DNA from: an uncultured Christensenella sp.
GTDB lineage: Bacteria; Bacillota; Clostridia; Christensenellales; CAG-917
Reading direction: 5' to 3'
NCBI GenBank assembly: GCA_910584155.1
Contig: CAJTYG010000006.1
Coordinates: forward strand, 62,001-126,000
DNA length: 64,000 nt
The position numbers and the translations under genes were made by a program. Below, piece after piece: positions 50,781-59,138 of the stretch. Position 1 is the stretch's first letter. Each line of letters starts with the position of its first letter. The notes under the pieces were generated by a model. The model was not told the origin of the DNA. It did no database searches and saw nothing but the letters and a program-made list of their open reading frames with translations.

Positions 50781-51944
50781 TCAGTTTGCCACGTACACAC
50801 AGTTGATTTCAATATCCTTGTGCAGTGTATTGTTTGCCGCCTTTTGCGCCCATATAATGAAGTCATGCAAGGTGCGGGCTGACAGCGCAAAGCCCATGTT
50901 ATCGATATCGTCGCTTACGAGCTTGCTTTCCACAACTCCAAGCACTACGCCACGTCTGTCTATCATAGGTCCGCCCGAGTTTCCGCCGTTGACAGCGGCG
51001 TCCGTCATAATAAACGTGCCGGGGCCCCAGCTTGCTATTGATATGCCCGTCTGCGAGATAGTGCCCGACGTGATGCTGTTTGAGTCGCCTATACCCTCGG
51101 GATTGCCTATGAGCGCAACGGGAGTGCCTCTTGTTGTGCCCGTATCGGAAGTCGCAAGCTTAAGAGACTTGTGCCCCTCGCCGTCGGCATAATTGGCAGG
51201 TTGAGTGCCTATTATGCGCAGTATGGCAAGGTCCGCCTGATCGTTTTCGGCATTGAGCCCTTTTTCATTGTCATTGTACGCACCGTAGGCTACGATTTCC
51301 GTCGTGTAAGCGGTGCTGTTATTTTCAAACTTTGCAATTATCTTGCCGTAGCTTGCCCACTCATACCGATATGTCGTGCCGCCCCACCAGCCGCCGATAG
51401 AACCTACGGCGACAGATTTTGCGTAGCGTACGCAGTGAGCATTTGTCACGATATACCTTTGCAGAGTGCCGTCGTCGTTTGTGTCACTTATCAAAAAGCC
51501 CGTCGCCACGCCTGCGAGATTGCCTGTGTTGATACTTGCGTTTTCAGACTCAAACATATAAAGTCTTGCGACCGACGATGCGTAGTTATCGGCGATTTCG
51601 CCTATAGTCGTATCGAGTGCGTCAATGACCTTGTTTGTTGCAGAGTCCGTCACGTCCTTTATTACGTCCGTGCCTGCGAGAGCGTCGTTGACCGCTTGCT
51701 CGTAAATCTCTCGCATCTTTGCTTCCATCGTCTGTGCGTATTCCGCAGCGATGGACGTCTTGAGGGTGGATAACACGATGACGTTTACAACGACGAGCAC
51801 GCACATCAACACCGCCAATATTATGCACAGAATAACGGTCAAATTCTTTTTGTTTTTGTGCTTTGGCTCCGGCGTATGATAGATAGGTGTCTTCTCAGGC
51901 TCGGGCGAACGCTGGTCGTCAAAAAAGTTATCGAAATCGTCCAT
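50781..51944 (-). CDS. HtrA-like membrane-anchored serine protease without PDZ
   Basis: 387 residues. Acidic cytoplasmic N terminus, one membrane helix (about 36-60), a helical stalk, then a trypsin-like domain: His in VTNAHCV, Asp in QADLAILR, Ser in NGGNSGGPM. The domain ends near residue 380 with no PDZ repeat, so it is not a classical DegP. It probably works on misfolded proteins outside the membrane. AGGAGC ribosome site. Monocistronic. Confidence 0.88.
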   Translation of the reverse strand: MDDFDNFFDDQRSPEPEKTPIYHTPEPKHKNKKNLTVILCIILAVLMCVLVVVNVIVLSTLKTSIAAEYAQTMEAKMREIYEQAVNDALAGTDVIKDVTDSATNKVIDALDTTIGEIADNYASSVARLYMFESENASINTGNLAGVATGFLISDTNDDGTLQRYIVTNAHCVRYAKSVAVGSIGGWWGGTTYRYEWASYGKIIAKFENNSTAYTTEIVAYGAYNDNEKGLNAENDQADLAILRIIGTQPANYADGEGHKSLKLATSDTGTTRGTPVALIGNPEGIGDSNSITSGTISQTGISIASWGPGTFIMTDAAVNGGNSGGPMIDRRGVVLGVVESKLVSDDIDNMGFALSARTLHDFIIWAQKAANNTLHKDIEINCVYVAN

Positions 51945-52103
51945 ACAGCTCCTCGTTTATTTTATATTTGTATATTATAGCCCGACAATTAAAATAGTAT
52001 TAAATACTTTTAAAAATTTTACAAATTCTTCTGTTTTTTGCAAAATTCCGAATATCGGGCTCACGGGGAGCGATTTTCATATTTTTCGACGTATTTTCAC
52101 CTC

Positions 52104-52529
52104 TCAATACTGCCTTGCGATAGCAACGAGTCTGAAATGTCCGACCATAACGACCTCTTCAAACCGATAGGTTATCCAATGCGCAGTTTCGTCGCCGTTT
52201 TGCTTGACATAGCTTTTACATTCACCCTCTATCCAATCCGCAGACCTCACGTCCTGAGCAAAGTAAACGTATAAATGCTGTTCCTCTTCATTCTCGCCCT
52301 CGGTCACGACCATAGTTGCGTGCAGAATATTGCCTATGCGATATCCCGACTGTCCGTTTAAGGTCATAGGCGCAGTGCGCTCGTATGCAACAGACGCCCC
52401 AGCTCCTTCGAGCCTTTCCACGACATTCTTTTCACGCATACCTATTTTCAGGCACGCCGTAAGTGTGACGGCAAGTACCGCCACCAACACAAGAGTGAAA
52501 ATGCAAAGTGTCAAGCGTTTTCCTTTCAT
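52104..52529 (-). CDS. Small lipoprotein, leaderless mRNA
   Basis: 141 residues from ATG 52529 (MKGKRLTL), placing the basic n-region of the signal peptide at the start. Lipobox LTAC. The body is a single beta-rich domain (VVERLEGAGASVAYERTAPM...YVYFAQDV). No family recognised. The frame is open to 52598, but the promoter's +1 falls on this ATG, so upstream codons are untranscribed. No ribosome site. Confidence 0.68.
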   Translation of the reverse strand: MKGKRLTLCIFTLVLVAVLAVTLTACLKIGMREKNVVERLEGAGASVAYERTAPMTLNGQSGYRIGNILHATMVVTEGENEEEQHLYVYFAQDVRSADWIEGECKSYVKQNGDETAHWITYRFEEVVMVGHFRLVAIARQY

Positions 52530-52535
52530 ACGCAT

Positions 52536-52564
52536 ATGATAGCATTTATCCGCCGAAAAGTAAA
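52536..52564 (-). promoter_or_regulatory. Promoter of the small lipoprotein (leaderless)
   Basis: Minus strand TTTACT (52564-52559), 17-base spacer, TATCAT (52541-52536), six bases, ATG at 52529. Weaker boxes than the other two leaderless promoters but the same geometry. Confidence 0.5.
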
Positions 52565-52714
52565 TAACAACTTTAAAACTGATATCCTGAAAAATCATAA
52601 ATTTTTTATATTGCTTATATATTTTAAATTATATTTATTAGATAAATAATAAACCATAATTTGGCATACATATCGCAAGCCTGCCTACACACAATAATAA
52701 CAGGAGGCAAGCAT

Positions 52715-52849
52715 ATGAAAAATTCACTTTTAATCGGCGCAATGCTTGGAATAGTCACTGCTACTGCTCTTTATTGCGGTACGTCAAACCATTCAATCAA
52801 AAAAGCAAAGCGTTCTCTCGTGAACAAGATAGAAGATGTATTGATGTAA
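52715..52849 (+). CDS. Small membrane-associated protein (YtxH-like layout)
   Basis: 44 residues: MKNSLLIGAMLGIVTATALYC, a single hydrophobic helix, then a basic amphipathic tail (KKAKRSLVNKIEDVLM). The shape recalls YtxH-type envelope proteins, but it is too short to assign. A perfect AGGAGG lies eight bases before ATG, which excludes the longer frame from 52661. Confidence 0.65.
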   Translation: MKNSLLIGAMLGIVTATALYCGTSNHSIKKAKRSLVNKIEDVLM

Positions 52850-52874
52850 TCACTTCTTAATTGACCCTCTAAAA

Positions 52875-52922
52875 ACACTGATCGTGTATCAATCTGGTTT
52901 GATTTTGATACACGATCAGTGT
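52875..52922. repeat. 18-bp perfect inverted repeat
   Basis: ACACTGATCGTGTATCAA (52875-52892) and its exact complement (52905-52922), 12-base loop. On the minus strand the stem is followed by TTTTTAG, so it can terminate minus-strand transcripts, although iscU already ends at 53047-53066. Each arm contains the half-palindrome ACAC-TGATC-GTGT. Confidence 0.72.
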
Positions 52923-53012
52923 ACATATATGGGATTTTACATAGTTGAAATTTTAAAAAATCTAATAAATACCTTATTAAATATTTAACAGTTAAATTAA
53001 ACTAATCGCCAT

Positions 53013-53032
53013 AAAACACTTATCGTGTTTTA
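53013..53032. repeat. Short hairpin AAAACAC-TTATC-GTGTTTT
   Basis: Perfect stem with a five-base loop (20-21 bp). Nearly identical (19/20) to 12403-12422, 40 kb away, which overlaps a stop codon. The rest of 52923-53046 is AT-rich with no gene. Confidence 0.5.
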
Positions 53033-53046
53033 TTAAAATATAAAAA

Positions 53047-53066
53047 ATCCGCCGAAATCGGCGGAT
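53047..53066 (-). terminator. Terminator of iscS-iscU
   Basis: Perfect 9-bp stem ATCCGCCGA (53047-53055) with TCGGCGGAT (53058-53066), followed by T6 on the minus strand. Confidence 0.82.
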
Positions 53067-53071
53067 AAAGC

Positions 53072-53443
53072 TTATTGTGCCTGACGTTTTTGATAATCGT
53101 CGATAGCCATACGTATGGCGTCCTCGGCAAGCACGGAGCAATGTATCTTTTGCGGAGGCAAGCCCTCAAGCTCGGTGATGACGTCCTTGTTTGTAAGCTT
53201 CAACGCTTCCTCAACGGTTTTGCCTATTATCATTCCCGTCGCCGTAGAGCTTGAAGCCACAGCCGCTGCACAGCCAAAGGTTTTAAACTTTGCGTCAACG
53301 ATTATGCCGTCCTCAATGCGCATTGTGATTTGCATTATATCTCCGCAGGTCTCGTTGCCTACGGTACCTATAGCATTGTAGTTTTCCACCTCGCCCATAT
53401 GCTGAGGATTTTTAAAAACTTCCATAACCTTTTCGTTGTACAT
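53072..53443 (-). CDS. iscU: Fe-S cluster scaffold protein IscU
   Basis: 123 residues. Assembles clusters from IscS sulfur. Ligand cysteines Cys33 (NETCGD), Cys58 (FGCAAAVAS) and Cys102 (KIHCSV), with the Asp35 of the U-type motif. The frame is open to 53518 within iscS, but AAAGGAG precedes ATG 53443. Follows iscS with a 31-base gap. Confidence 0.95.
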   Translation of the reverse strand: MYNEKVMEVFKNPQHMGEVENYNAIGTVGNETCGDIMQITMRIEDGIIVDAKFKTFGCAAAVASSSTATGMIIGKTVEEALKLTNKDVITELEGLPPQKIHCSVLAEDAIRMAIDDYQKRQAQ

Positions 53444-53474
53444 ATATTCTCCTTTGCAGATAACTGCGAAAACT

Positions 53475-54644
53475 TTATTTCTTTTTGTAAAGCGGCGACA
53501 TTGCACGCAGCTTTTCAACTGTCTTTACAAGCTCGTCGACAACGTAGTCAACGTCCTCGACTGTGTTTTCCTTGCCAAAGGTAAAACGTATCGAGCCATG
53601 CGCCGTGCCTACGGGCACGCCTATAGCAAGCAATGTCCTTGACGGTTCAAGCGAGCCTGACGAGCAAGCCGAGCCTGACGATGCGCATATGCCGGCAAGG
53701 TCAAGCGAAAATAAAATGGACTCGCCTTCGATGTATCTGAAGCTGAAGTTGGCGTTGTTGTAGAGCCTTTTGGACATATCCTTTGCGCCGTTAAAATAAA
53801 TTTCGTCTATTCTTTCAAGCACCTTGCTTACAAATCTGTTGCGCAGCTCGCCAACGTATTTTGCGGTTTCGTCTATATTTTCAACCGCTTCCTTCAGGGC
53901 GACCGCCATACCCACAACGCCGGGGGTGTTTGTGGTACCTCCTCTGTGCGCACGCTCCTGCTCGCCGCCGGTAAGCAGCTTTTCTATGCGCAGACCGTTG
54001 CGCACATAAAGTGCGCCCATTCCCTTAGGACCGCAAAACTTATGTGCCGACATTGACAGCAAATCAACACCGAGCTCTTTGACGTCGTATTTTATTGCGC
54101 CCGTCGCCTGCACTGCGTCGGTATGGAACAGCACGCCGTGCTTATGGGCGACCTCGCAAAGCTGCTTTATCGGCTGCACTGTGCCTATCTCGTTGTTTGC
54201 AAACATAACGGATACAAGCACAGTATCTTCTCTTATCGCCTTGTCAAGATCGTCCGCAGATACAAAGCCCTCGCCGTCGACGGGAAGATAGGTCACCTCA
54301 AAGCCGAATTTTTCAAGCTGCTTGCAGGTCGTATATACGGCAGGGTGCTCTATGACAGACGTAACGATGTGCTTGCCCTTGTCTAACAACTGCGCCGCTA
54401 TGCCCTTTATCGCCCAGTTGTCCGCTTCCGTCCCGCTCGATGTAAAATATATCTCGCTCGGCTTTGCGCCTATGCAGTCCGCAATAGTTTGCCTTGCTTC
54501 CGTCACGGCTTTTGCGCCGTCACGTCCAAAGGCGTGCTGCGAGTTTGCATTGCCAAACATATCCGAAAAATAGGGCTTCATTGCCTCAAACGCTTTTTGT
54601 GAAAGCGGTGTCGTAGCCGCATGATCAAGATAAATACGTTTCAT
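53475..54644 (-). CDS. iscS: Cysteine desulfurase
   Basis: 389 residues. PLP lysine in MSAHKFCGPKG, catalytic Cys in SSGSACSSGS, N-terminal YLDHAATTP. Donates persulfide sulfur to IscU and for thio-tRNA formation. AGAGG ribosome site. No IscR regulator gene lies directly upstream; the operon starts here. Confidence 0.95.
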   Translation of the reverse strand: MKRIYLDHAATTPLSQKAFEAMKPYFSDMFGNANSQHAFGRDGAKAVTEARQTIADCIGAKPSEIYFTSSGTEADNWAIKGIAAQLLDKGKHIVTSVIEHPAVYTTCKQLEKFGFEVTYLPVDGEGFVSADDLDKAIREDTVLVSVMFANNEIGTVQPIKQLCEVAHKHGVLFHTDAVQATGAIKYDVKELGVDLLSMSAHKFCGPKGMGALYVRNGLRIEKLLTGGEQERAHRGGTTNTPGVVGMAVALKEAVENIDETAKYVGELRNRFVSKVLERIDEIYFNGAKDMSKRLYNNANFSFRYIEGESILFSLDLAGICASSGSACSSGSLEPSRTLLAIGVPVGTAHGSIRFTFGKENTVEDVDYVVDELVKTVEKLRAMSPLYKKK

Positions 54645-54714
54645 AATCTGCCTCTGTGCAGTGTTTCTAATATATAGTACATCTTTATTATTGCCAAAAT
54701 CAAGCGCAATAATA

Positions 54715-55968
54715 TTATTTTCTTATTTGTCCGTTTCCCTCGACAACGTATTTTACCGATGTCAGTTCCTTAAGAGCTATAGGACCTCTCACATGCAGCT
54801 TTTGCGTGCTGATACCCATTTCCGCTCCCAAGCCGAATTCATAGCCGTCCGTGAACCTCGTAGAGGCATTGACATACACAGCCGCAGCGTCCACGTATTT
54901 TGTAAAGTATTGCTTCGCCGCATTATCCTCCGTGATGATCGCCTCGCTGTGACGTGTGCCGTTGGCGTTTATGATATCCACCGCCTGCTCGACGCTGTCC
55001 ACAACGCTCACAGTGAGCTTATAGGTCAAAAATTCAGTTTTATAATCATTATCACTCGCAACAGACAGCCACGGCGCTATCTCTTTTGCCCTGCTGTCGC
55101 CCAATACTTCCACCGAACAGCTCTTAAGCGCCTCGCAAACCGCAGGCACAAACTGAGCCGCAATAGCGCTGTCTACAAGCAAATGCTCCAAAGCATTGCA
55201 GGTGGACGGGCGCTGACATTTGGCGTTTAATACTATTTCTATCGCCTTATCGAAATCGGCGGTCTTTTCAACAAAAATATGGCAGTTTCCGCCTGCAGAG
55301 GCAATTACGGGCATTTTTGCGTTTTCAAGCACAAAATGCTTCAAGCCCTCGCCGCCTCTCGGAATTACGACGTCTACAAACTCGTCGTGCAAAAGCATTT
55401 CTCTGCCCGCCTCTCTGTCTGCGTCGTCGATAAAGCCTATCACGTCTGCGTCAAGCCCGCAGTCAAGCACGGCATCACGCATAACGCTGTATAACGCTCG
55501 GTTGGTGTTTAAGGCGTCCTTGCTTCCTCTCAGCACAACGCCGTTGCCCGATTTTAAGCAAAGCGCAGCCGCATCGACGGTCACATTCGGGCGTGCCTCG
55601 TATATAATGCCTGTCACGCCTAAAGGCGCTCTTACTCTCTTTAAGCTCAAGCCGTTTGGCAGAGTGCGCTCCTCAACGATTTCACCAACGGGATCGGGAA
55701 GACTTTCTATCTGCTTCAAGCCGTCAACCATTGCGTCAAATCTCTGTTGCGTAAGCGTGAGCCTGTCAATAAACGTGTCGTCCTTTCCGTTTTTACGGGC
55801 AAGCGCAACATCTACGCCGTTACTTTTTAAAACGGCGCTTCTGTTTGCTTCGTCGCAAAGTGCGGCAGCAATACATGACAGCATTTGGTTTTTCTGACAA
55901 GTGTCATAGCCAGCCAAAGCATATGAGGCACGTTTTGTGCGCTTTAAAATTTCAACAACATCTATCAT
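54715..55968 (-). CDS. proA: Gamma-glutamyl phosphate reductase
   Basis: 417 residues. NADPH-dependent second step of proline synthesis. Catalytic Cys in RPSTCNALEH; also VRAPLGVTGIIYEARPNVT and NASTRFTDGYEFGLGAEMGIS. proB is not adjacent. It has its own strong promoter (56057-56085), and a 10-bp dyad lies in the leader. Confidence 0.95.
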   Translation of the reverse strand: MIDVVEILKRTKRASYALAGYDTCQKNQMLSCIAAALCDEANRSAVLKSNGVDVALARKNGKDDTFIDRLTLTQQRFDAMVDGLKQIESLPDPVGEIVEERTLPNGLSLKRVRAPLGVTGIIYEARPNVTVDAAALCLKSGNGVVLRGSKDALNTNRALYSVMRDAVLDCGLDADVIGFIDDADREAGREMLLHDEFVDVVIPRGGEGLKHFVLENAKMPVIASAGGNCHIFVEKTADFDKAIEIVLNAKCQRPSTCNALEHLLVDSAIAAQFVPAVCEALKSCSVEVLGDSRAKEIAPWLSVASDNDYKTEFLTYKLTVSVVDSVEQAVDIINANGTRHSEAIITEDNAAKQYFTKYVDAAAVYVNASTRFTDGYEFGLGAEMGISTQKLHVRGPIALKELTSVKYVVEGNGQIRK

Positions 55969-56023
55969 ACATATGCTACTGCCCCCGACGGTGCATCGAG
56001 GGCTGTTTTTTAATTTTGACTTT

Positions 56024-56045
56024 AATGTGAAATGTATTTCACATT
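56024..56045. promoter_or_regulatory. Operator-like dyad in the proA leader
   Basis: AATGTGAAAT (56024-56033) and its exact complement ATTTCACATT (56036-56045), two-base centre. With a predicted start near 56050 it spans about +5 to +26 of the proA transcript, a position suited to a repressor. A GC-rich hairpin GCCCCCGAC...TCGAGGGC (about 55981-56002) follows before the start codon. Confidence 0.55.
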
Positions 56046-56056
56046 TGTCTGACTAT

Positions 56057-56085
56057 GTTATATCACCAACTTCAGACAATGTCAA
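56057..56085 (-). promoter_or_regulatory. Sigma-A promoter of proA
   Basis: Minus strand TTGACA (56085-56080), 17-base spacer, TATAAC (56062-56057). It lies just after the yebC stop codon. A six-base repeat pair GTCTGA/TCAGAC flanks the -10. Confidence 0.78.
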
Positions 56086-56098
56086 CTCTTATTTTATA

Positions 56099-56833
56099 TT
56101 ATTCCTCAACGGTGAGATTTGCGTTGTGATACACGTTTTGCACGTCGTCAAGCTCCTCAAGCTTGTCGATAAGCTTGATTATATTTGACTGCTGCTCGGG
56201 CGTGGGATCTACATAGTTGTCGGGGATCATAGACACCTCTGCAGACAGTATCTTTACGCCTGCGTCCTCTAAGCCCTTGCGCACATCAGTGAGTGCGGCG
56301 CTGTCGGTGTAAACCTCAAACACCTCGTCATCGTCGGAATTTATATCCTCTGCGCCCGCCTCGAGCGCAAACATCATAAGGTCGTCCTCGCCGATATCCT
56401 CTTTAGCAACGGTGATGACGCCCTTGCGCTTGAACATAAAGGAAACGCAGCCCGTAGTGCCCATCGAGCCGCCGAATTTGTCAAACAAATGGCGCACGTC
56501 GCCCGCCGTACGGTTTTTATTGTCCGTAAGCGCCTCTACGATGAGCGCCGTTCCACCAACGCCGTAGCCCTCGTATGTCATTTCCTCATAGTTGATGCTG
56601 CCCAACTCGCCGCTTGCCTTTTTTATGCTGCGGGTAATGTTGTCGTTGGGCATATTGTTGTCCTTTGCCTTTGCAATGACCTGCGCCAGCTTGCTGTTTG
56701 AGTTGGGATCGGGACCGCCCTCCTTGACTGCTACCGCCAATTCACGTCCGATTTTTGTAAAAATATTTGCACGGGCAGCGTCCGTTTTGCCCTTCTTCTG
56801 TTGAATATTGTGCCACTTGCTATGTCCGCTCAT
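56099..56833 (-). CDS. yebC: YebC/PmpR family protein
   Basis: 244 residues. Family start [19 protein letters not shown], then [29 protein letters not shown] and FKRKGVI. Long described as a transcription regulator; related proteins help ribosomes pass polyproline stretches. AGGAG ribosome site, nine bases after the methyltransferase gene, so both share a transcript. Confidence 0.96.
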   Translation of the reverse strand: MSGHSKWHNIQQKKGKTDAARANIFTKIGRELAVAVKEGGPDPNSNSKLAQVIAKAKDNNMPNDNITRSIKKASGELGSINYEEMTYEGYGVGGTALIVEALTDNKNRTAGDVRHLFDKFGGSMGTTGCVSFMFKRKGVITVAKEDIGEDDLMMFALEAGAEDINSDDDEVFEVYTDSAALTDVRKGLEDAGVKILSAEVSMIPDNYVDPTPEQQSNIIKLIDKLEELDDVQNVYHNANLTVEE

Positions 56834-56842
56834 AATAAACTC

Positions 56843-57589
56843 CTATACTGTTTGATACATTGCCACCGCAGTTGCAACTGCGACGTTCAACGACTCTATT
56901 TGGTTTTTCATAGGCAAAGAATAGATATGCTTTGCCTCACGTTTTAAGCATTCTCTTACGCCGTGCGCCTCATTGCCTGCGACAAAGAGCACGGGAGCGT
57001 CTATCTCGGCGCCGATAATATTTTCGCCGCCCATATCGAGCACAGCGCTGTTGCAGTTTTGCATTAGCATCAAAGCCTGCGCCTCGTCGATATTACAAAC
57101 TCTTGCCTTAAACAGCGAGCCGAGCGTCGCACGTATCGCCTTTGGCGAATACAAATCGACAGTGTCAAGCAAATATATATCGCAAAAGTCGCAAGCCACA
57201 GCCGTCCGCATTATCGTGCCTATATTGCCGGGGTCAGACACTCCGTCAAGCAGGAGCGCATTTCCGACAGGCAGCTCAAACCTCTCGCTCGGTATTTTGC
57301 AAACCGCCGCTATGCCATATGGCGTAGCCGTATCCGCAAAACTGTCCATAACCGCATCCGATACGCAAAATATGCCGTCCTCGACCTTGCGTGCAAAAAA
57401 CATTGCCTGCGCCTCGTCAAATCTTGAGGACGTGGCAAGCACAAACTTCACTTCCACGCCGTCCGCCATATCCCGCAAAAGGTTGACTCCCTCTACCAAA
57501 AACAGCCCCGTTTCCACACGGGACTTTCTTTTTGCAAGCGAACGTGCAAGCTTGACAAGTCTGTTTTGAGTGGATGAGATTATATCCAT
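56843..57589 (-). CDS. SpoU/TrmH-family RNA 2'-O-methyltransferase
   Basis: 248 residues. N-terminal substrate-binding domain (ISSTQNRLVKLARSLAKRKSR...FLVEGVN) and SPOUT domain with motifs NIGTIMRTA, LFVAGNEAHGV and SLPMKNQIESLNVAVATAV. Target nucleotide unknown, most likely 23S rRNA. It follows rplT, as often in Firmicutes. The ribosome site is weak. Confidence 0.92.
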   Translation of the reverse strand: MDIISSTQNRLVKLARSLAKRKSRVETGLFLVEGVNLLRDMADGVEVKFVLATSSRFDEAQAMFFARKVEDGIFCVSDAVMDSFADTATPYGIAAVCKIPSERFELPVGNALLLDGVSDPGNIGTIMRTAVACDFCDIYLLDTVDLYSPKAIRATLGSLFKARVCNIDEAQALMLMQNCNSAVLDMGGENIIGAEIDAPVLFVAGNEAHGVRECLKREAKHIYSLPMKNQIESLNVAVATAVAMYQTV

Positions 57590-57662
57590 AATGCTCGGTT
57601 TAGCGCAGCTTTGGCACTTTACGCACCAAAACTGCGAGATAAACGCTTTGTTTGTAATTTAC

Positions 57663-57685
57663 AAAATGCGCCGTAAGCGCATTTT
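57663..57685 (-). terminator. Terminator after rplT
   Basis: Stem AAAATGCGC (57663-57671) with GCGCATTTT (57677-57685), five-base loop; the T tract is the end of the stem itself on the minus strand. It ends the infC-rpmI-rplT operon. Confidence 0.72.
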
Positions 57686-57698
57686 GAAAGGTTTTAAA

Positions 57699-58052
57699 TT
57701 ATGCAAGTGCTTTTTTTGCGTCCTCGCAAAGCACTGTAAACGCCTTGGGATCGCTTATTGCTATTTCGCTGAGCACCTTTCTGTTGAGGTCTATGCCTGC
57801 AAGCTTCAAGCCGTGCATAAGTGTGGAATACGTCATTCCGTTAAGACGTGCGGCAGCGTTGATACGTGCGATCCAAAGCTGTCTGAAATCACGCTTTTTC
57901 TGCTTTCTGCCAACGTAAGCATACACACCGCTCTTGAGCAGTTGTTGTTTGGCTACACGGTAAAGCGCATGCTTCCCTGCATAGTAGCCCTTGGCTTGCT
58001 TCATTATTTTTCTACGTTTTTTTACTGCGTTAACCGCTCTTTTAATTCTCAT
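57699..58052 (-). CDS. rplT: Ribosomal protein bL20
   Basis: 117 residues, family sequence [43 protein letters not shown]. Binds 23S rRNA early in 50S assembly, and represses its own operon through the leader. Confidence 0.98.
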   Translation of the reverse strand: MRIKRAVNAVKKRRKIMKQAKGYYAGKHALYRVAKQQLLKSGVYAYVGRKQKKRDFRQLWIARINAAARLNGMTYSTLMHGLKLAGIDLNRKVLSEIAISDPKAFTVLCEDAKKALA

Positions 58053-58065
58053 ATCTTAGACCTCC

Positions 58066-58263
58066 TTATTTGTACGGCAGGAGTTTCTTCAACTCGTCAC
58101 ATCTTGTTTCGTCAACGTATTCGATTGAACGAAGGTCTCTCTTTCTCTTTCTTGTCTTCTTTGTCAGAAGGTGGCTGTGAGCAGAGTGTCCTCTCTTGTA
58201 AAGACCGTTTGCTGTTACACGGAAACGCTTTTTTGCACCGCTATGTGTTTTTTGCTTTGGCAT
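58066..58263 (-). CDS. rpmI: Ribosomal protein bL35
   Basis: 65 residues, MPKQKTHSGAKKRFRVTANG with basic tail KKTRKRKRDLRS. Lies between infC and rplT in the classic order with a 13-base gap to rplT. Confidence 0.98.
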   Translation of the reverse strand: MPKQKTHSGAKKRFRVTANGLYKRGHSAHSHLLTKKTRKRKRDLRSIEYVDETRCDELKKLLPYK

Positions 58264-58311
58264 AAGTCTGCCTCCTCTATTTTATTGCTTTGCCCTAAGG
58301 CTAAAATATTG

Positions 58312-58824
58312 TCACTTTTTTGTTGCGGGAGCAAGAATTGTAAATATCATTCTGCCCTCTTGCGTCGGCTTTTTTTCGACCGTACACTCGCCGACAAGCG
58401 CTATATAGTCCTCAACGATTTTGACTGCGATCTCGGGATGAGCCTGCTGACGTCCCTTGAGCCTTATAGACGCCTTGACCTTGTTGCCGTCCGTCAAAAA
58501 TTTTGCCGTTTGCGCCGCAAGCCTTTTGGTATCGCCAACGTCTATGGTCGCAGACAGGCGGATCTCTTTTATCTCGGTGACGTGCTGATTTTTCTTTGCC
58601 TCTTTTTCACGCTTCTGCTGCTCATAGCGATACTTGCCGTAGTCCATAAGCTTGCAGGTTGCAGGCACAACGCCCGGAGGTGTGACCTTGCAAAGGTCAA
58701 GCCCCTTGCTTTCGGCTATCGAAAGCGCTTCACGGGTGGGAATAACACCGTAAGCATTGCCGTCCTCGCCAATGAGGCGCACTTCCCTGTCCTTGATCTG
58801 TTCGTTGATAAAAAGTTCTTTCAA
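58312..58824 (-). CDS. infC: Translation initiation factor IF-3
   Basis: 170 residues from a TTG at 58824. AAGGAG sits at the right distance before this TTG (MKELFINEQIKDREVRLI), and no ATG fits; the longer frame to 58983 is the leader. IF-3 prevents premature subunit joining and checks the start codon. Two-domain layout: VRLIGEDG N-terminal part, linker KREKEAKKNQ, C-terminal KEIRLSATIDVGD. A non-ATG start is usual for infC and may allow IF-3 autocontrol. Confidence 0.94.
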   Translation of the reverse strand: MKELFINEQIKDREVRLIGEDGNAYGVIPTREALSIAESKGLDLCKVTPPGVVPATCKLMDYGKYRYEQQKREKEAKKNQHVTEIKEIRLSATIDVGDTKRLAAQTAKFLTDGNKVKASIRLKGRQQAHPEIAVKIVEDYIALVGECTVEKKPTQEGRMIFTILAPATKK

Positions 58825-58980
58825 ATGATACTCCTTGCACTGCGTGCGATTTTGTTGCCGACAATAAAAAATGTCGGAAAGCAAATATCCGACACCTAAA
58901 CTTTGGCTGACAGCCAGTATTTTAAGTTCATTCAACCACGTCGCTTCGCTGATGGTGAAAGGGATTACCTTTGCTTTGCT
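58825..58980 (-). promoter_or_regulatory. L20-type leader with intrinsic terminator before infC
   Basis: About 155 bases of leader. A terminator hairpin TGTCGG...CCGACA (58872-58894) followed by T6 lies 48-70 bases before infC. Upstream sequence contains further pairing segments (GCGAAGCG, CTGGCTGTCAGCC). Bacillus controls this operon by L20 binding its leader and favouring the terminator. The pseudoknot of the Rfam L20 leader was not traced. Confidence 0.62.
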
Positions 58981-58985
58981 CAATC

Positions 58986-59014
58986 ATATTATCAAATACA
59001 AATTGCTTTGTCAA
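58986..59014 (-). promoter_or_regulatory. Sigma-A promoter of infC-rpmI-rplT
   Basis: Minus strand TTGACA (59014-59009), 17-base spacer, TAATAT (58991-58986), extending into a ~155-base leader. Confidence 0.62.
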
Positions 59015-59138
59015 TCGTTTTATCAAACTGAAAGACAAAATTCAGATTATTATATTGTCAATAAGATAATATTATGTACTTAAAATATAAATAACAGATA
59101 AACAGCATTTAAAAGCGCCGCTTTCGCAGCGCTTAAAA

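Noticed and set aside
50660..50890. 76-codon minus-strand frame across the three hairpins
   Set aside because: Overlaps the protease gene in another frame, and no start signal; hairpins explain the conserved-looking sequence.
55969..56098. T-box leader before proA
   Set aside because: No T-box core sequence; the leader is only about 80 bases and shows a simple dyad instead.
58825..58983. N-terminal extension of IF-3
   Set aside because: It crosses a terminator hairpin in the leader and has no family similarity; TTG 58824 has the ribosome site.
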